From: Archilochus colubris
Lineage: Eukaryota; Chordata; Aves; Apodiformes; Trochilidae
Direction of reading: 5' to 3'
NCBI GenBank assembly: GCA_023079485.1
Contig: CM041083.1
Span: 177,896,480-177,960,479 of the forward strand
DNA: 64,000 nucleotides
The translations under genes and the position numbers were made by a program. The notes under the pieces are model-generated. The model made no database searches. It worked only from the letters and a program-made list of their open reading frames with translations, and was not told the origin of the DNA. Positions 1 through 15,500 of this stretch are shown piece by piece (the stretch's first letter is position 1; each line of letters opens with the position of its first letter).

Positions 1-3000
1 TCTTCAAACCCACAGCCAAAACCACATCACAAATACCTGTTTAATGGTGTAAGTGGTAGCATGAAAGCTGTAACAAAGTATAAGTGAACTGAGTTTAAAA
101 GCATATGGATCTTGAGTGCTTGTGGCAAATGCAAAATCCTAATGGTAACATGTCAATGTATAAACACTTGAATATAGATGTGAAGGAATGAGGTAAACTC
201 CTGGCTCTGGCTTTCAAAAGTCACATTTTTGAGCTAATCAGTGTTTATGAAAGACATGACCAAGCCCTGAATTTTTTATTTTTTTTTTAAAGCTTTTACC
301 TATCCCATATTAGGTTATGAATATGAATTCCAAACTTCGTATCAATTTATATAAAACATTATTTGAGAACTATTTTTAAATTAATAATTATACTGACATT
401 TGTATCTCTAATGCATGTATTCACACGAGATGTGCTTGACAAATAGAATATTGTGCATATCAAAATAGCCCATATCATTATTGCAAATTTCACAAAACTA
501 AATAACTGCCAGGAATAAGTACAGTCTTATTCAATCTAACACAATCTTAAGCTTTCCATAAATAGGGATAATGCATGGCCTTCAAAAATATTTGAATTAA
601 TTCATAATCGCAAGGCAAGTGTTCAAAATTAATAAAGGCCCAGAGAAGATTGTACTGTCAAGCTCCAAGGATACACTTTCATACAGTCATGGTAGTTTAT
701 GCAGTTAATTATCAAGAGTAATATCTCTACCACATAGGCTGTAAGACACCATATGGTTTGAAAGAAACAATATCACCCATTTTTTAATTCAGGCTATATT
801 TATGTAATTGAAATCCAGTGTACTTTGCAAAGCAGTTTTAAATGTGTTTTCAGTTAACATTCCACTATTAACTTTAAAAACATCCTTCTCTTATTCAAAC
901 ACTTTCTTGCATTTTAGTCAGCAGTTGTGGCAGGGAAGAAAAAGAACATAATTATGATTCCAGAACACTAGAAAATTAGCTTGCCTCAGACATGTCCCAG
1001 GCAAACCAATCCCCTATAATCTGTATTAATTAGCAACTTCAACAGAATGCTCATCAGGTGCTCATGAACTCAGTGTTTCATTATTTACTGCCTTGTAGTG
1101 TTTCTAATATAACTATAGTAATAATACCAATGATTCTGGGAAAAAAGTGATTCAGGTCCAGTCAAACCAGGAAAACAATAAATATTGAGACATCTTATAT
1201 TTAACCCTTCATGGCAAAAAATAGTATTTATGTATTCTTTCTTCAGCTCTAAGAAAGAAACAGGTAGAGTGTCTTTACAGACATGTACTACCAGGACCTG
1301 AAACTACCACGTGGCAAAAACTCTCATGACAGGCCTTTATGAACATCTAGAAAAGAAATGTGTTAAAAAAAAAATAAAATAAATCCATACTCTTGTAAAT
1401 TTTCTACATACTGACTTGCAAGTAAAAGCCCAGCTTCAGAAAACAGATTCCTATGCAAGACACAACTCTTTACCCAGATGGAACCAGTAACAGACACACA
1501 ATCAAAGTCTCTTTTTGAGCAGCTTCCACTCTCAATAGCATTTAGAGAATTTAAGAGCCTGAAAGCAATTCCTGCCAGCCTGTAAAAGGTCAGTGTGGAG
1601 GAAAGAGGCTGTCTGGAGCCAGTTCCTAGAAAGCTTTCCTTAGACAAGGCATATAGAAGTTTACTGTCTTTTCAATAAATACTGAAATACTCCAAAATAT
1701 CTGAACCATACCCTCCTCACCTATACCAAGTTTTTGAGAAAAAAAAATACATCACTAAATCACACACTAACAGATTCAGAAAAATAGCTGCATTACTCAA
1801 AGATACAGATTTTCAGCTCTAGAGTTACATGAAGATTTTCAGAGGAGATGCTATCATCTCTACCACCCTGAGTTACTGCAGGACCAGTAAGAATGACAGG
1901 AGATGACAGACACCTTTAAATAGTATGATCTTCCCAGAACTGAGCTTCAGCTGCACTACTGCAATAAGACACAAACAGCTCCAGACATTTTATTTGTTAA
2001 AAGCTCAGATTGGTAAATATGAATGTCATGAAGTTAACACTGTAGTCATCAAAAAATACCACAAAGTACATTTAGTACAGACTCCTCATGGATTACAGTA
2101 CAGATGAAATCAATGGCATCACTCAAGGTAAGTCTTTCAGCAAGAAAAAAAATTGGGCACATTTTGAGGCCCTATGGATTAAAAAAAAATTTAAAAATCA
2201 CTCACTTCTGCAGATTTTTGATGTTAACTTTGCAGCATCTATCTTAATAGAGCTAGGGAATCAGCAATTACTTTTAATCACATGAGAATTTTTATACTTT
2301 CTGTCTACATAACTAAAGAGTTTTCAACTTTCAATAATAATAGTCTTAGGATGACTGAAGGTGTTTGGTCAATGGATTTTTCTTTGTTACATGTTAGTGA
2401 GGAGGGAGAAAAGCATTGCTCTTTCGTTGAATTCTAAGTAACATAAAGAAGGATTTCTCTAATGGGACTATGGCACACACACTGACGTGGATAATATCAA
2501 GTCTGTGATTCATAAATGCAGAAGGATATCAGCCATCTGACAGCATCTGTGAGATCAGATTCACAAACAGGTCTCGTCTACCCTAAGACAAGATCAAGAT
2601 GAAAAACTCCCCTTCATTTCACAAAGGGCAAACTATAGGTAAGCTTTCAAAGAAATAAAACTTTCAAAAACTCTTATTCAAAATATCCATATCTCTTCAT
2701 AAAGATCTACTCCTCATATAGAGTATTATATATACAGATGATATACCACTGCTGTCATGCTGTATGCATGTAAGCTTTGAGTAAATCAAAATGGAAATGA
2801 GTTGATTTTTAAAAAGAAAACCAGCTATCACTAGTCCATAGCAAATTACAAAGCATTCCCACGACCAGACTGCTGGTACTAGAAAGAATTACATAAATTC
2901 ATCCTAAAGTGACTACAAATACAGCCCACATAAGACAAGGCAAGAAACTACCCAATACAGCAGTGAAAAGATAAGCAACTTAGTCCAGCCTTTGTCATAA

Positions 3001-3340
3001 AGGTTGTATAATATTAATTATTGATTTACATTTTGTCATTTTCACTTTACTTACAATATAATGAACCATGAAGTTTAAACATTACATGGAAACTACCTGG
3101 AAAAATTACTTTGCTTACAATACATTTAGGCATAAGCATTAGCACAGCTCTTAAGATCTCAGAAAGTGCCTGTAAAAAAAGTCAAAAGAAAATATGGGCT
3201 CAATTTGCATTTTCATTGGATACCTCTAAGTAAAATTTACAGCCATTCCATGTATAAAACAGAAAACCATCAATATTTTTACACTCTACTCACATTTGAA
3301 CTATAGTACCTGTACCAAAAAGTGACTTCTATTCTCTTAC
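1..3340 (-). other. PDS5B: PDS5B intron, 3' part off-window
   Basis: AT-rich unique-looking sequence after the last exon in the window. I searched it for the next expected PDS5B peptide and did not find it. No recognised repeat. The longest ORF (1363-1647, minus) has no family features and I treat it as chance. Confidence 0.7.
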
Positions 3341-3545
3341 CACTAACTGCTGCGTGTTGCTTCAGATACTCCCTCCTGACATTTATGTTCTTCACAAGGC
3401 ACTGCCTAGCATGAGCTCTTCTCTCTTTCACTGGATCTTTTGCACACAGTGCACATATAGCCATATATTCTAGAGGCAGCCGTAGTCTAGAAAGGCCTTT
3501 GTGAAGTTTCTGAGCAAATATCTGTCTCACTTGGTAACATTCATC
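3341..3545 (-). CDS. PDS5B: PDS5B exon, residues ~913-981 (last exon in window)
   Basis: 205 nt, the longest exon. Begins [20 protein letters not shown] and ends [11 protein letters not shown] plus the first base of a split Glu (phase 1 out). The acceptor is TTAATAG behind a T-rich tract and the donor GTAAGA. The next exon, expected to start (E)KLLSLLPEYV, is not in the remaining 3.3 kb. Confidence 0.96.
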
Positions 3546-6500
3546 CTATTAAAAAAACAAAAAACAAAAACAAAAAAGGTAACAGTAAACTTTTCTATAA
3601 GTAATACAGACTGTGAAATAAAACATGGAAGCCTGGGTGAATATGCCAAAATCAATTTCAGACCTTGCAGACAGAGAAGCATAGGAATTGTAAGGATATT
3701 TTAAATGACAATTCAGAGCAATTAAATTGAATTAATCAGCTGAAGCTTCCCTGAAGATCAGGAGAAGAGTGAAGGTTTTGGAATTTGTACAGGAATTTAA
3801 CACAGCATTGAGGCATGGAGTCAATGGAATTGTTTACAACAGGACCTTTGTGAAGCCAAAGGTCTGCACCAAAACAGTGTTTAGGCACCAGTGACCAATG
3901 TGTTGATTTTACTACACAATTTCACAAATTTACATCAAGCCATTAATATTAGAAACAAATAGAACTCAACAGAACTGCCAGATAGGGGAAGGTTAAATGC
4001 TGAAGAGAGTTCTGGGGATTTCCATTATATTGTGGAAACCTCACCCTGACTGACCACAGAAGAGAGACACACGTGGAACAGTTGCTAAAACCTCCAGGTA
4101 ATACAAAGGTGGCAAATGTACTCCTACAATTTATTAAGCTATGTACTCCCAGAAAAGATACGAACTTTAAAAGCCTCTGTATGAAAATAATCTACATATT
4201 TTAAGACACCATTCAATATACCACAAACCATTTAGTCACACAGGCCAAAGAAGGTTACCAGAAGCAGGTGTGGAGAACAGTTCCAAGGATATGTACAGAA
4301 AAACCTAAGGTAAACAAGGCCACTGAAATAGTTTGGTCTATTTATACTGCCAAAAAAAGGTCATAAGGAAAGATCTGTTATCTCTAAATAGGAAGGAAAA
4401 ACATGAATAAACAGATATTTTACTCAAATGACAGTTTTGAAACCAGAAAGAATTGAAAAGAGGTTCCAGCCAACACAAACAGCAGACACAAGATGTAGCC
4501 ACTAGTAACCCTGACTCTGCTGAATTCGGCAGCAGCATCTGAAGAGATCATATATCAGATAAAAAATTAAATCCAGAAGAAATCAATGAAGTCTCACTTT
4601 CACATCTGAGCTGTAAGCCACGAATCCTTTACAGTCTGAAACCCTGAAAAGCCTGCTGTAGCCACAGCTGAAACAAGCCAAGGCCAGAAATGCAGACTAT
4701 GAGACTTAACTCAGTATCTGTTGCCTCTTTTTTCCAAATCCACCCCCCCCAGCAGACAGCTAAGACACAACCCACTTTTCCTGCTCAGCAACATCACCCA
4801 ACTCCTTGTGGAAACCTTAGGAGAGACCTGTGCTTAGCTGGTATATTGACTGAGAGGACAAAGGAAGGTATGTAGCTCACTGCTACTCACTGTGTTGGGT
4901 GGCATAAATTGGAGTGATTGTTGTTTCTTCAACTTTTAATATTGAGAATAACCTTAAGTTCAGCTCAGTTATACTGTTCACTGAGGGACCAAACTCAACC
5001 AGTTCTACACTTCTTATAGTGCACAACTAAAGCTCACACATTAGCCTAATTTTACGTATGTACTTCTCTGAATGTATTGTCTATTCATCAGAAATTCACC
5101 CTTTAAAAGGACCTTAAAAATAAATCTTTGATATTGCTTGTTTCTTTTTTATTATTTAAGTTGATATTTGCTAAAAAATTAAAACAATACCAAAGCTTTT
5201 TCAGTTTTCTTTTTTAACTCAGAGTGTTTTTATTTTTTCAGCAGTTTTTATCAATTTTAAAGAATAAGAGCTGTGGTTTTGCTGCTTTGTGAATATTTTT
5301 TAAAATACAATTAAAATTGCATTTTCAACAGCAAAACTTATTAGATCTTTGATCTGGTCCTAAAGCACTGAAGTGTTTAACAGCATGCTCAGTTACTTTC
5401 TGTTCTATTTCAATGTGAAGCTCTGCTGACATCAAAATTAGTTTTACGGATCACAGAACTTAAATACAGGTAGGTTTACAGGTTTGGTCAAACACACAGA
5501 TAACAATTTTAAATTACCTAAACTACATGCATTTGACCCTCATAGGTCTCTGTTTATCACTGCAACCTTAGCATAGCAATCAGTAATAACACTTAATCAT
5601 GTATTCTGTGCTCTAATCATTCCACATTACAAAATGGCAACCTCAGGAAAAAAAAAAAAGTAGCCATAGAACCATAGCAGAACCTGTGAAACCATCACAA
5701 ATCTTTAAAATTAAGCTTTTTCTTTTGTTTTCTGTTTCCTGATCTGTCCACTTAAAGAAAATTTGCCATAAATTATGTAATATTAGAGTTGGCCTTTATG
5801 TCACTTGTATTTTCTAATTTGTGGGTAGACCTGATAGTCTTAAGAATGAATAAACTTCTAGCATAACCAGCTTCTACCATCAAGAAATGGATTCCAGTAC
5901 TAGATATTCTAAGCATAACCATGTGTGTATGCAAATACCTCAAAAACAAATACACATACACAGGTAGTTTCCAGAGGAGATTACTACAGAACCACTTGCA
6001 AGTGCAAGTCACTGAAACCATTACAGTTTCTCTGCATCTATCTGAGTCTGGCAGAGAGAAAGGAAACTGCACAAGACCTCAGGAAGATCCAGAAAACTAA
6101 TTCGTAATTATTCAAAATCCCTTAGAAGCTGCAGAGAAAAGAAATCCTGTCCTGACAGAATTTACAGTAACTTGCAGTAAACAATGAAGTCACAAAAGGC
6201 AAAGAAACATCAATAAGAGAAGCGTGACAAAAGTGACACTATAGTGGAAGAGATTCTCCTGGAAGCTGTGCCAAGGCATAAGGATATACACTGGCAAGAG
6301 ATGCCAAACAGCCAGCATGGCCTCATGAATGACAACTGATGCCTGACCAATCCAGGAGCCTTTTACAGAGGAGTGACTAGAGAGATATGGGAAGAGCAAC
6401 TGGCATCATCTACCTGAAGTTCTGTGAGGCCTTCAATACAGTTTCTCACAAAATTCTTCAATATTTAAGGAGACATATGGAAGATAAAGACTTTTTATCA

Positions 6501-9500
6501 GGGCCTGTAGTGACAGGATAAGAGGCAATGATTTTAAACTGAGACATAGAGGTTTAGATTGAGCATAAGGAAGAAAATTTTTTTTACAAAGAGACTGATA
6601 GTCTGCTGGAAGAGGTTGCCCAGAGAAGCCGTGGATGCTCCATCACTGGAAGTGTTCCAGGCCAGGCTGGATGGGGCTTTAAGCAACCTGATTTAGTGGA
6701 AGGTGTCCCTGCCCACAGCAGGAGGATTGGAATGAGATGATCTTTAGAGAGAGATATCTTCCAACTCAAATTATTCTATGATTCTATAGCAAGATGTGAT
6801 GTTGTTTATAAATGTTGATGACTCTATTACGTTCTTGTCATTTAAATATCATGTCAAAATTTCTTTTTAAAAAACTGGGGAGAGGTAAGCATTAGACCCA
6901 AAGATAGCAAAAGAAGTTACAAGATCTATTATCTATATCCACAAACTATTAAAACTGAGATGGAAAATCAGAAAAAAAACCCTGAAAGTGATGAAATGGA
7001 TGGGAAAGGAGCCTTCACCTAATGTATTATGAACAAAGTCAAGACAATGGAGGCATATTCTGATAGAGGAGAATTAAAAAGTTAATATTTGCAATAAGTT
7101 TAAAAAAATTTGCCACAGGAGGGAAATGACAAAAAAGATGATCAGATTTTGATCACAGGTCTCAAAATAAAACAAAACATGGATACTATATTGGCAAGGC
7201 TAGTCAGGCATGACATGCAGCTAGAGCATCCTTTCCAGAACAGAAACAGATCTTATTTATCAGTTCAGTAAGTAGCTGTTTTCATCTGTATTAATTTTGT
7301 CCTAAATTGGAAATATCTTCAAAACTCATTTTGACACAAGGATAGCATTTTTATTAGGTTTTGGAACAAGAAGAGGAAGACTTAAAAGTATCAGTCCTTA
7401 CTTTGGGTGTAAAAATCTTCAGTTTTTACTACTGAATTTCTGCTGCATTTTTGAGTTCATCTTAAGTAATTTTAAGTTTTGTTCCATTTCTCTTTTTCTA
7501 TAGAATTTGGGAACTGAGTAGCAGCTCCTTTCCATGGAACAGAGAAGCTTAAAATCTACATAAACATTGTTAAAACAGCACACAAGCCTGATATAGCCTT
7601 TCAACTCAACTCCAAACAATTTAAGATATTTAAAAGATACTCTGAAAATAAGCAATACCCACACAGTAGCTATACTTTCTGTTTTGTAACACTGAATGCC
7701 AATTTCAAATCATCTGCAGCTTTAATGCTTTAGCCAGTAACAGGAATTAAGGTCTAGAATGGAATACTGTTATTAACAAAGATATCCTCTGGAAGGCATT
7801 CATTCCTCTCAGAGTATTTCTTGACTTCTCTGAAGTCAGGAGATGATGAGCAGTTATGCAACTAACACCAACGTGAGACCCTACATGACTGCCTTACTCT
7901 TGAGGTATGAATAAATTTCTGTAGAATTTCCTTCGTCTACAAGACAGGAACACAGGGGATCTTAATATAGCTACTTAAAATTTCAAAGTTATGTCCCTTC
8001 TGCTTCTTTGAGGTCACAGGCAGAAATTAAAGATGAAAACTCTAACATCTATATGAAATCTCTACCTCTCACTTCTAATGTTTAAAGGATGCCAACTATC
8101 TTGGCAGACCTCGGTGCTCCAAATATATACTACTTAAGTATCAAGAAACCAAGGTCACTGTTGTCACCACAGTCCAACATACTTGATGTACTCTCATTTC
8201 AATTTCCAATATTATTGTAATGCAGCTGGGGCATAACTTTAATTCATTCTGAATTCCTTTGTTTATCAATATCATAACATTTCACCACTTTTAGTTAACA
8301 TTCCTCCACTGGGCAGCCCAGTACTACAGATGTGATTCTTATCCAAAATTAGTAGTCAGGACTATGCAGTGGGTAAATAAATTCATGCCAAGGCTGAACA
8401 TTTTGCATAAAATCAGATTAGCAGAAGTATACACAACACACAGAAGAAGCAAAATACATACTCATACATTTGTTGACAACCCACAAGTCCCACCTAATTT
8501 CCTTACATTTATGGCTAGTGCACACAGCTGGTACTGTTCTAAGGTGATGATTTCATGGTAACAAGGTTCTTGTGCCAACTTCACAATAGCATTCCCTGCA
8601 GCCAGCCTCAACCGAGACATATCAGGTTTACTGAAAAACAAACACATGGATTATGAAGGTTAATTAGTAAAAAAAAATTAAAGTAATTATTTGTCTTAAT
8701 TAAATCCCAATAAGCTTGCACTGCTGAAAAATGGTCTTAAAAAAAAAAAAAAAAAATTCCCATGGACTTCATTGCTTCCACCCCCAAATCAACTGCAGAG
8801 GTGGCTTCAAATGAAAAGCAGTTTCCATGGCACCACATTTTACAGCTATTACCACATACCTATCACCTGGCCCCAGCTTAGCAATTAAAATATTCCTTGA
8901 AACCTCACAAAAAGACACATAGGGGCAAAACACTTTCAGCTGTGCACTGGACCAGCACATTCCAAATTGCCCCTCAGACACCTCATTTAGCCTGGAAGAT
9001 AATTTTGTTCTGACAAAGAAAAAGCCATTTTCTAGTCCCCAAAGTTGCCAAACTTTTTTCTAGCAATGATAGCTGAAAATCCATGCTGCAAGTGAACATA
9101 AATTAAAATTTATTAGATATTATGATAGTTAACTAAGTGCGTTGTCTTTTTAAGACAAGAACAAAAAGGACTTAGCAAGTGAACTTGCACGTTCAAAATG
9201 CATTTTTACCTAGCAAAACACTATTTGCTAATTTTTGTAAGAAAAGCTGAATGTTCTTTTTTGTAACATACAACTGTATTTACAGAGGTTATCATAATAT
9301 CAAAAGGGTTTTTATGTCATGCAAACTGATAAATACTTAATGTGTGAATTCATAAATTTAGCTGAGCTTTCACTGCTCTTAGAAAATTTATTTCAGTAAA
9401 TTTTCTATAAATTATTTCAGTAAAGTATATTGCTTCTGCCTTCAGATCAAATCCAAAAGAACACATTTATATGCATCTCACTTAAAACACTAATGAATTA

Positions 9501-12500
9501 TATTCAGGAATAGGAAGTACAGCTTATTCAGAGGATGAATCAAGTCATTCTTATTTAGAAATAATTATTCATTTAAGCAGGACAAATAATGTTTAACCTC
9601 TTAATCACTTGCCCTTTATCCTTAGGAAGGGTAAACACTGTAGGCTTAAATACATTATCATGAAAACTGTATAAAGCATTTGAAGAATGAGTTTAAAAGC
9701 CAGTATTAAACAGAGTGCATGAGAAAAAGTTCCTGCTGAAGATTTGAAACCTTAAAATGTATCTAATCAAGCTTTATATACACCTCAGTATCTTATGGAA
9801 ACAAAAATTAAAAACCCCAACAAATAGATCACAAGCAACCAAGTGACAGGACAAAAGTTGCACGAACTCTCAAACAAGGCATGAAGATTAAAGGAATAAC
9901 ACCTAGTTCTTAAAGGCTGAATTTCACTTTATATTGCATCTACTGAGACAAGTGAACTCCATAAAGATTCAATTTTTGCACTTCAGTGATAACTGAGCAA
10001 TAACGACAAAATTACAGAGTGATTGAGCCAAAGGAAGGAATAAAATTAAGAACTTTCAATATTCCTCAGCAATAACATTTAACTCTGAAAAGTAAATCAA
10101 AGACATTTCATCTACCAGTTGGCCAAATCTTTACTGATTATATGTATACAAAATATACCTCACAGAGATACCCACAAGCATGCTTCCCACATACATGCCG
10201 TGGGAAGGGGGAGGAGGATACATTCAGCTGTTAGTACCATTATTACAGGTAAAGGTGAAAAGCAGATCAGTTTTACTCCCCACAGAAGCATTTCTGTACA
10301 AGAAACTCTTACTTGAGGATTTTTAATCAAATTGTTATAGACAAAAGTTTTCTGATTTGCATTATCCCAACGGGCACAGTTATTAGGGATGTGGGAAAAA
10401 AAGCTTCTGTATGATATGAATGCGATTTTTAATTAATGGTATAATTTTGAAATTAGTACCAAGGTTGTCCCATCAGAAGCTAAAAGCTACAAGAGGAACC
10501 TGGACATTTATTTTCTGGAATGCTATTACTATTGCTGAAGACCAGATGCTTTAAATTAAAACCAAACTGCAATGACATGGAAAGATATTATCAAATGCAA
10601 AACACACAGAACACCACAGTAAGTGGTGGGCTACACAAAGGTAATCCACATAAATGGATCTTGAGAACGTATCCAGTGTATAATCATATTCTGTCACTTT
10701 AAAACCTAGCATTTTTTTTTGTCTTTTACTCCAGAGGATAAATGTCAGTGTTTAATTTTCTAAGCACTTCCTATGTTCTATGGAATATGAAGTGTCTTTT
10801 GACTACAACCTCTGAAAACGTTTCTTATTAACAATAAAGATGCATCTACTCAAAGATGATCAGAGGGCTGGAACACCTCACCTATGAGGAGAGGCTGAGA
10901 GAGTTGGGGGTGTTCAGCCTGGAGAAGAGAAGGCTCTGGGGAGATCTTATTGCAACCTTCCAGTACCTGAAGAAAGTACCTTAAAGAAAGCTGGGGAAGG
11001 ACTTTTCACAGGGGCATGCAGTGCCAGGACAAGGAGTAATGATTTTAAACTAGAAGAGGGGAGACTTAAGTTAGATATTAGGAAGAAATTCTTTATTGTG
11101 ATGATGGTGAGTTAGCCTCTCCCTGGACGTGTTCAACTCTAGGCTGGAGGGGCTTTGAGCAACCTGGTCAAGTGGGAGGTGTCCCTGCCCATGCAGGGGG
11201 GTTGGAACTGGATGTTCTTTGATACCCCTTCCAACCTAAACAATTCTATGATTTACCTGGCCTTCTGCTTTGACCACTCTGGGGCTTACAGAAGATGATG
11301 CTTGAATACTAACTAACTAGCTTTCTTGGGCCTCTCTTTTTCCTCCAGGGCCTTCTCCAAAGGGGCTTTACAAAACAAATCCTTGAAGAGGCCAGAGGTC
11401 ATTCTCTTAAGTTCACCACTGTGATCTTAATTTCTGTCCTCCTTGCTGACCACAGGATTCTGAATTCTACCATCTTATGGTTATCACAGTAAGGCTGCCT
11501 TCAGCCTTCACACCCCCAGAAGGTTCTCCTTCTTCAGTCAGTATGAGGTGTAGCAGACCAGCTTTCCTCACTGCCTCCTATATCACTTGTGTGAGGAAGT
11601 TGTCACTGATGCTCTCCAGGATGGACCTGGATTGTTTATGCCCTGCTTTGTTGCTCTACCAGAAGGTATTGGAGTGGCTCAAGTCCTCCATTAGGGCCAA
11701 GGCCTATGAACATGACATTTCTAACTGTTTATAGAAGGACTCATACACTTCCTTTTCCTCGTCAGAGCACCTAAAGCAGGCACCCACAGCAGTCTGTTCT
11801 TTAATCCTAACCCATAAACTCTGTTGGCTCATCACTCATCCCTGGGGAGAATTCCAACCTCTGGGGCTCCAGAGCTGCATTTGCAGCTTCCTCCCTGTGT
11901 TAAAAGTATCCCCCATCCCTAAATTAACTTTAATAACAGAGAACTGAGCACACCATTATATACAGTTGTTGTTATTATTATCATCATTATTATATTGCTA
12001 CAGTAGTATTAATAATAGTAGTACTAGTTTGAGTACAAAAAGAGAGGAAAAATTACATTTCTAGAACACGCCCACTAAGGATCATCACTCCATGCATCAA
12101 AACACACAGGACCTACAGAACTGATTTACTGTTGGATAAACCAACAATATGCTCTAAGCAGTTATGCTGAAAAGCTAAATTACTGCCACTAAGCTCCTCA
12201 GTATCTGCCCTGAATAGCCATATTACAGAATAAGAAAGACTACACAGTTGCTACAAAGTTAACATGCTAGGTGATTCTCAGGTTTGCAATTTCACATACA
12301 CAAGATAGTTTCTGTTTACATAATCACTATACAACATTAATCTCTTGCCCAAAATTGAAACTTTCCTCTTATTGTTGTAATGGCTTTTGTAGACATAAAT
12401 CTTTAGTATTTGGCAAGCACTAGTGGCTGACAACTTGCCATTTATCCTACCACAAAGGATTAAGATACTTAGAAAAAAAAGATAAGTTGTCTAACAATCA

Positions 12501-15500
12501 CCTAAAAGGTACATTATTTACTGAGACTTAATCCTCTTTACACATTTTCCTCTTCCTTTAACTTTAGAGGCCTCAAGGGATTAAAGTTTGCCTTCAAGCA
12601 GAAGTGCCTTATGTACTAGCTTTTTCACCTGATTTACTGCAACATGCTATTATTTTTTATGGGAAAGCCTGCCTATCAGCCTTTGGTATACACAGCAATT
12701 GGTACATAAGGAATAGCAAGCTGCATAAAAAATTAAAACCAATTTTCAATTGAAAACAGAATGTTATACCATTTATTCCTGCAGTATGAGTAATGGCTCT
12801 TTGAAGAAAGGGATAAAGATGATAAAACCATCAAAACACAGCTATATCCACAGTGTTAAAACATCAAGTGCAGCAAACGTATGAGGGAATCCAGTCAAAC
12901 TTACCATTACTGCTTACAAAATAAGATGCATAAATTGTTAAGTAGTCCAACAGAATAGTTTAAGTGCTACTTTGACTGAAACCCTCTCCATCACATCATC
13001 AGGCATCAAAATGTTACCATCTGTTACATACCTAATTTTCCCCTGCTCTGTCAAATCTCCATCGCTGTGTAATATTGTTGTTAGCAACCTCAGAGTAGAA
13101 GTCCCTGATTTGCTGTGATTGTTTTTCATTCCTAGCAACCATCGAACCATCATCTTGATGGCCTGAATCTGAAAAAAAATGACATGCAGAAGTAAAATTA
13201 CACCACGAGTCTCATTTAAAAAAAATCTTTTAAATTAAAATCTTAATAGAATCACAAAGTATTTTCCCAAGTCCTTTTTGCTGCTATGAGCATAAGACTA
13301 TCAAAACTGTAAAACATGATTTAAATACTGAAAGATAGCTAAACCTACTCTCTCTGGACACCAACTTTCCACTGAAAGTCTCAAGCATTTATTAGAGCAA
13401 ATAAAAGTCATACAACACTTAAAGGCTGAACTATTTCTTCTACTGAGCAATCACATATTTTGTCCTGTGATACTGTTATCATAGTTGATCTTACTTCTAT
13501 TGAATGCTGTAAAACAGGCTAAACAATTTATACTTTCTAAGAAAGTTACTGGATCAAAAAGCAGAGCACGTTTTCATCTTCCTATATTCCTATAATTCCT
13601 GTTTAAACAACCCCTATATGTTCTTTATTGACATAATTGACATTCGAGCTTAAATCTCTAAGACATGCAAATTAAACACTTCATAGACATTTTCACTGTT
13701 AAGAGTATCAACCTATAGTAAGACAACTTGTTTTGGAAAAGAGTATTTCTTTCATGTTTATTTAAAGAAAAGTCTCAAAGCCTGTTACTCAGGATAATTT
13801 GTCTTTTGCCAATGGAAACATGAAGGTGTTTTGAGGCAAACTTCTAAATATGCAGAATCCAGCAGCTATCATGAAACACTGAATAATTTCACAGGTTCAC
13901 AAAAGCAAGATTTTGGAGATTGTTTGCTTTAACATTTGAATCCCTTTATTGTTCCATTTTCCTTCTATATGAGAACAGAGACAATATAGAAAAGAGGAAG
14001 AAGAGCATCCTCTTACAACAAAAGGAAAATGCTCCTCTGAATCGCATAGATATCCTTGGGGAGTAAAGAAAGAAGAGAAAAAAAAAAAAAGAAGAAAAAA
14101 AAAAAGGAAAAATAACCAAACATGTGAACACCAAACCCTGAAATTCAAAACACAAACCCAAAAAGATCTGGAAAAAATAATGTGTGGTAGAGAGGAACCT
14201 GCCTCTTTTTTACACAGTAGTTTTAAATTTTCTCCTTAATGGGAAATGCAGTTCTAAGAACTTCTATATAAACATTCAAAATATCATAAAATATCACTAA
14301 ATTAGGTTCACCATACAGTTTATCTATTCCATTTAACAAACAGATCCCCTTCAGATCTATGTTCTAGGACTGTCTTCTATACCTGAGTTTATTTTTTCAG
14401 CACTGTAACTGTAGCCCATTTACTCCACCTACAGAATTCTAATTCTACTGGGTAACACCACCAAGAAGTAGGATATGAGTCACTCAACTCAAAAAGCAAA
14501 CAGAGTTTGTGGAACAGTAGTTAAATTGTCTTGCCCTATCTTCCAAGAGTCTTTCATGCACCAGAAGTTTTTAATAGCTATAATAAAAATAGTAAAAACA
14601 CCAACAGAAGCAGATCTTTCAACAGCTGACCAGTTCAGTTTCTTCATGTCATAACCCTGGTACCATTATTCCCTCCCATTTATTGGGAAGACAGAAATAT
14701 TCTAGCTCTATTTAGTCTTCAATTAAATCACATACTCATCTACAGAAAAGCTACATGCTCCCTTGTGCCCAAACAGTTCTGGTCAGGTGGGCAATTCTGG
14801 TTTTAACCTTTGCTTCTCTTCTCCCTCTCCACAACTCTCTTCCCCCATTCCTACTGTCTGAATCTACTCTACTCTTCCTTTCAATGAAGCAATTCCTAAT
14901 CCCAAGTCCTTTAGAACATTCCTCTGACCCTGCTATGTTCCCTTGTTTCTTTGCTGCTGTTGATGTTGTGATGACATTCCAGAAACCTTTCCCAATTAAA
15001 CTTTCCTATGAAATTAATACAGAGCATGAGAATTCCCCTGGTCACAGCATCTGGCTACATGAAGTCTTAAAAAAAAAAAAACATTACATGATTTTGCACA
15101 GGTCTCATGTCTTCTTATTTTCCTCAGCCAATTGGGCTATGAAAGGATAGTTCCAGTTGGAAGGAGTGTCCAATGTCCTGCTTAAAGGAAGGTCAGCTAT
15201 GAAGTGAGTTTTATCCATTATACAGCAGAAAGCCTCCAAGAGTGGAGATTGCACAGGCTCTCTTGCCATAGCCTGACTGTTCACAGGTGGTTTTCCTTAT
15301 ATCCAGTCTGAAACTCATTTCAAACTGTGTCCCACGAGCCAGTAATTCCCCTCCGAGATTAAAAATTAGTATACACAACATGAAAGTATCAAGAAAGTCA
15401 AAATACAGCATGAGTCAGAACCATATCAAAGGCCACAAATAACAGCTTTGTACTCGACCTGCCAACGAAGCGTGAATTCTGTGTACTTGGAAGGGCAAGC

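Larger units (their letters stand above)
8631..13031 (-). other. PDS5B: PDS5B intron (4,401 bp)
   Basis: Contains an A18 run at 8739-8756, two opposed CR1 pieces (10854-11253 plus, 11262-11920 minus) and an ATT/TAG-rich low-complexity stretch around 11965-12030. Nothing else recognised. Confidence 0.85.

Noticed and set aside
1363..1647. 94-codon minus ORF considered as a PDS5B C-terminal exon
   Set aside because: Sequence does not match the expected (E)KLLSLLPEYV or later PDS5B peptides, and no phase-1 acceptor fits.
14755..15150. 131-codon plus-strand ORF, longest non-repeat ORF apart from repeats
   Set aside because: Opposite strand to the gene, no domain or family resemblance, AT-rich residue composition, and its end runs into a diverged CR1.
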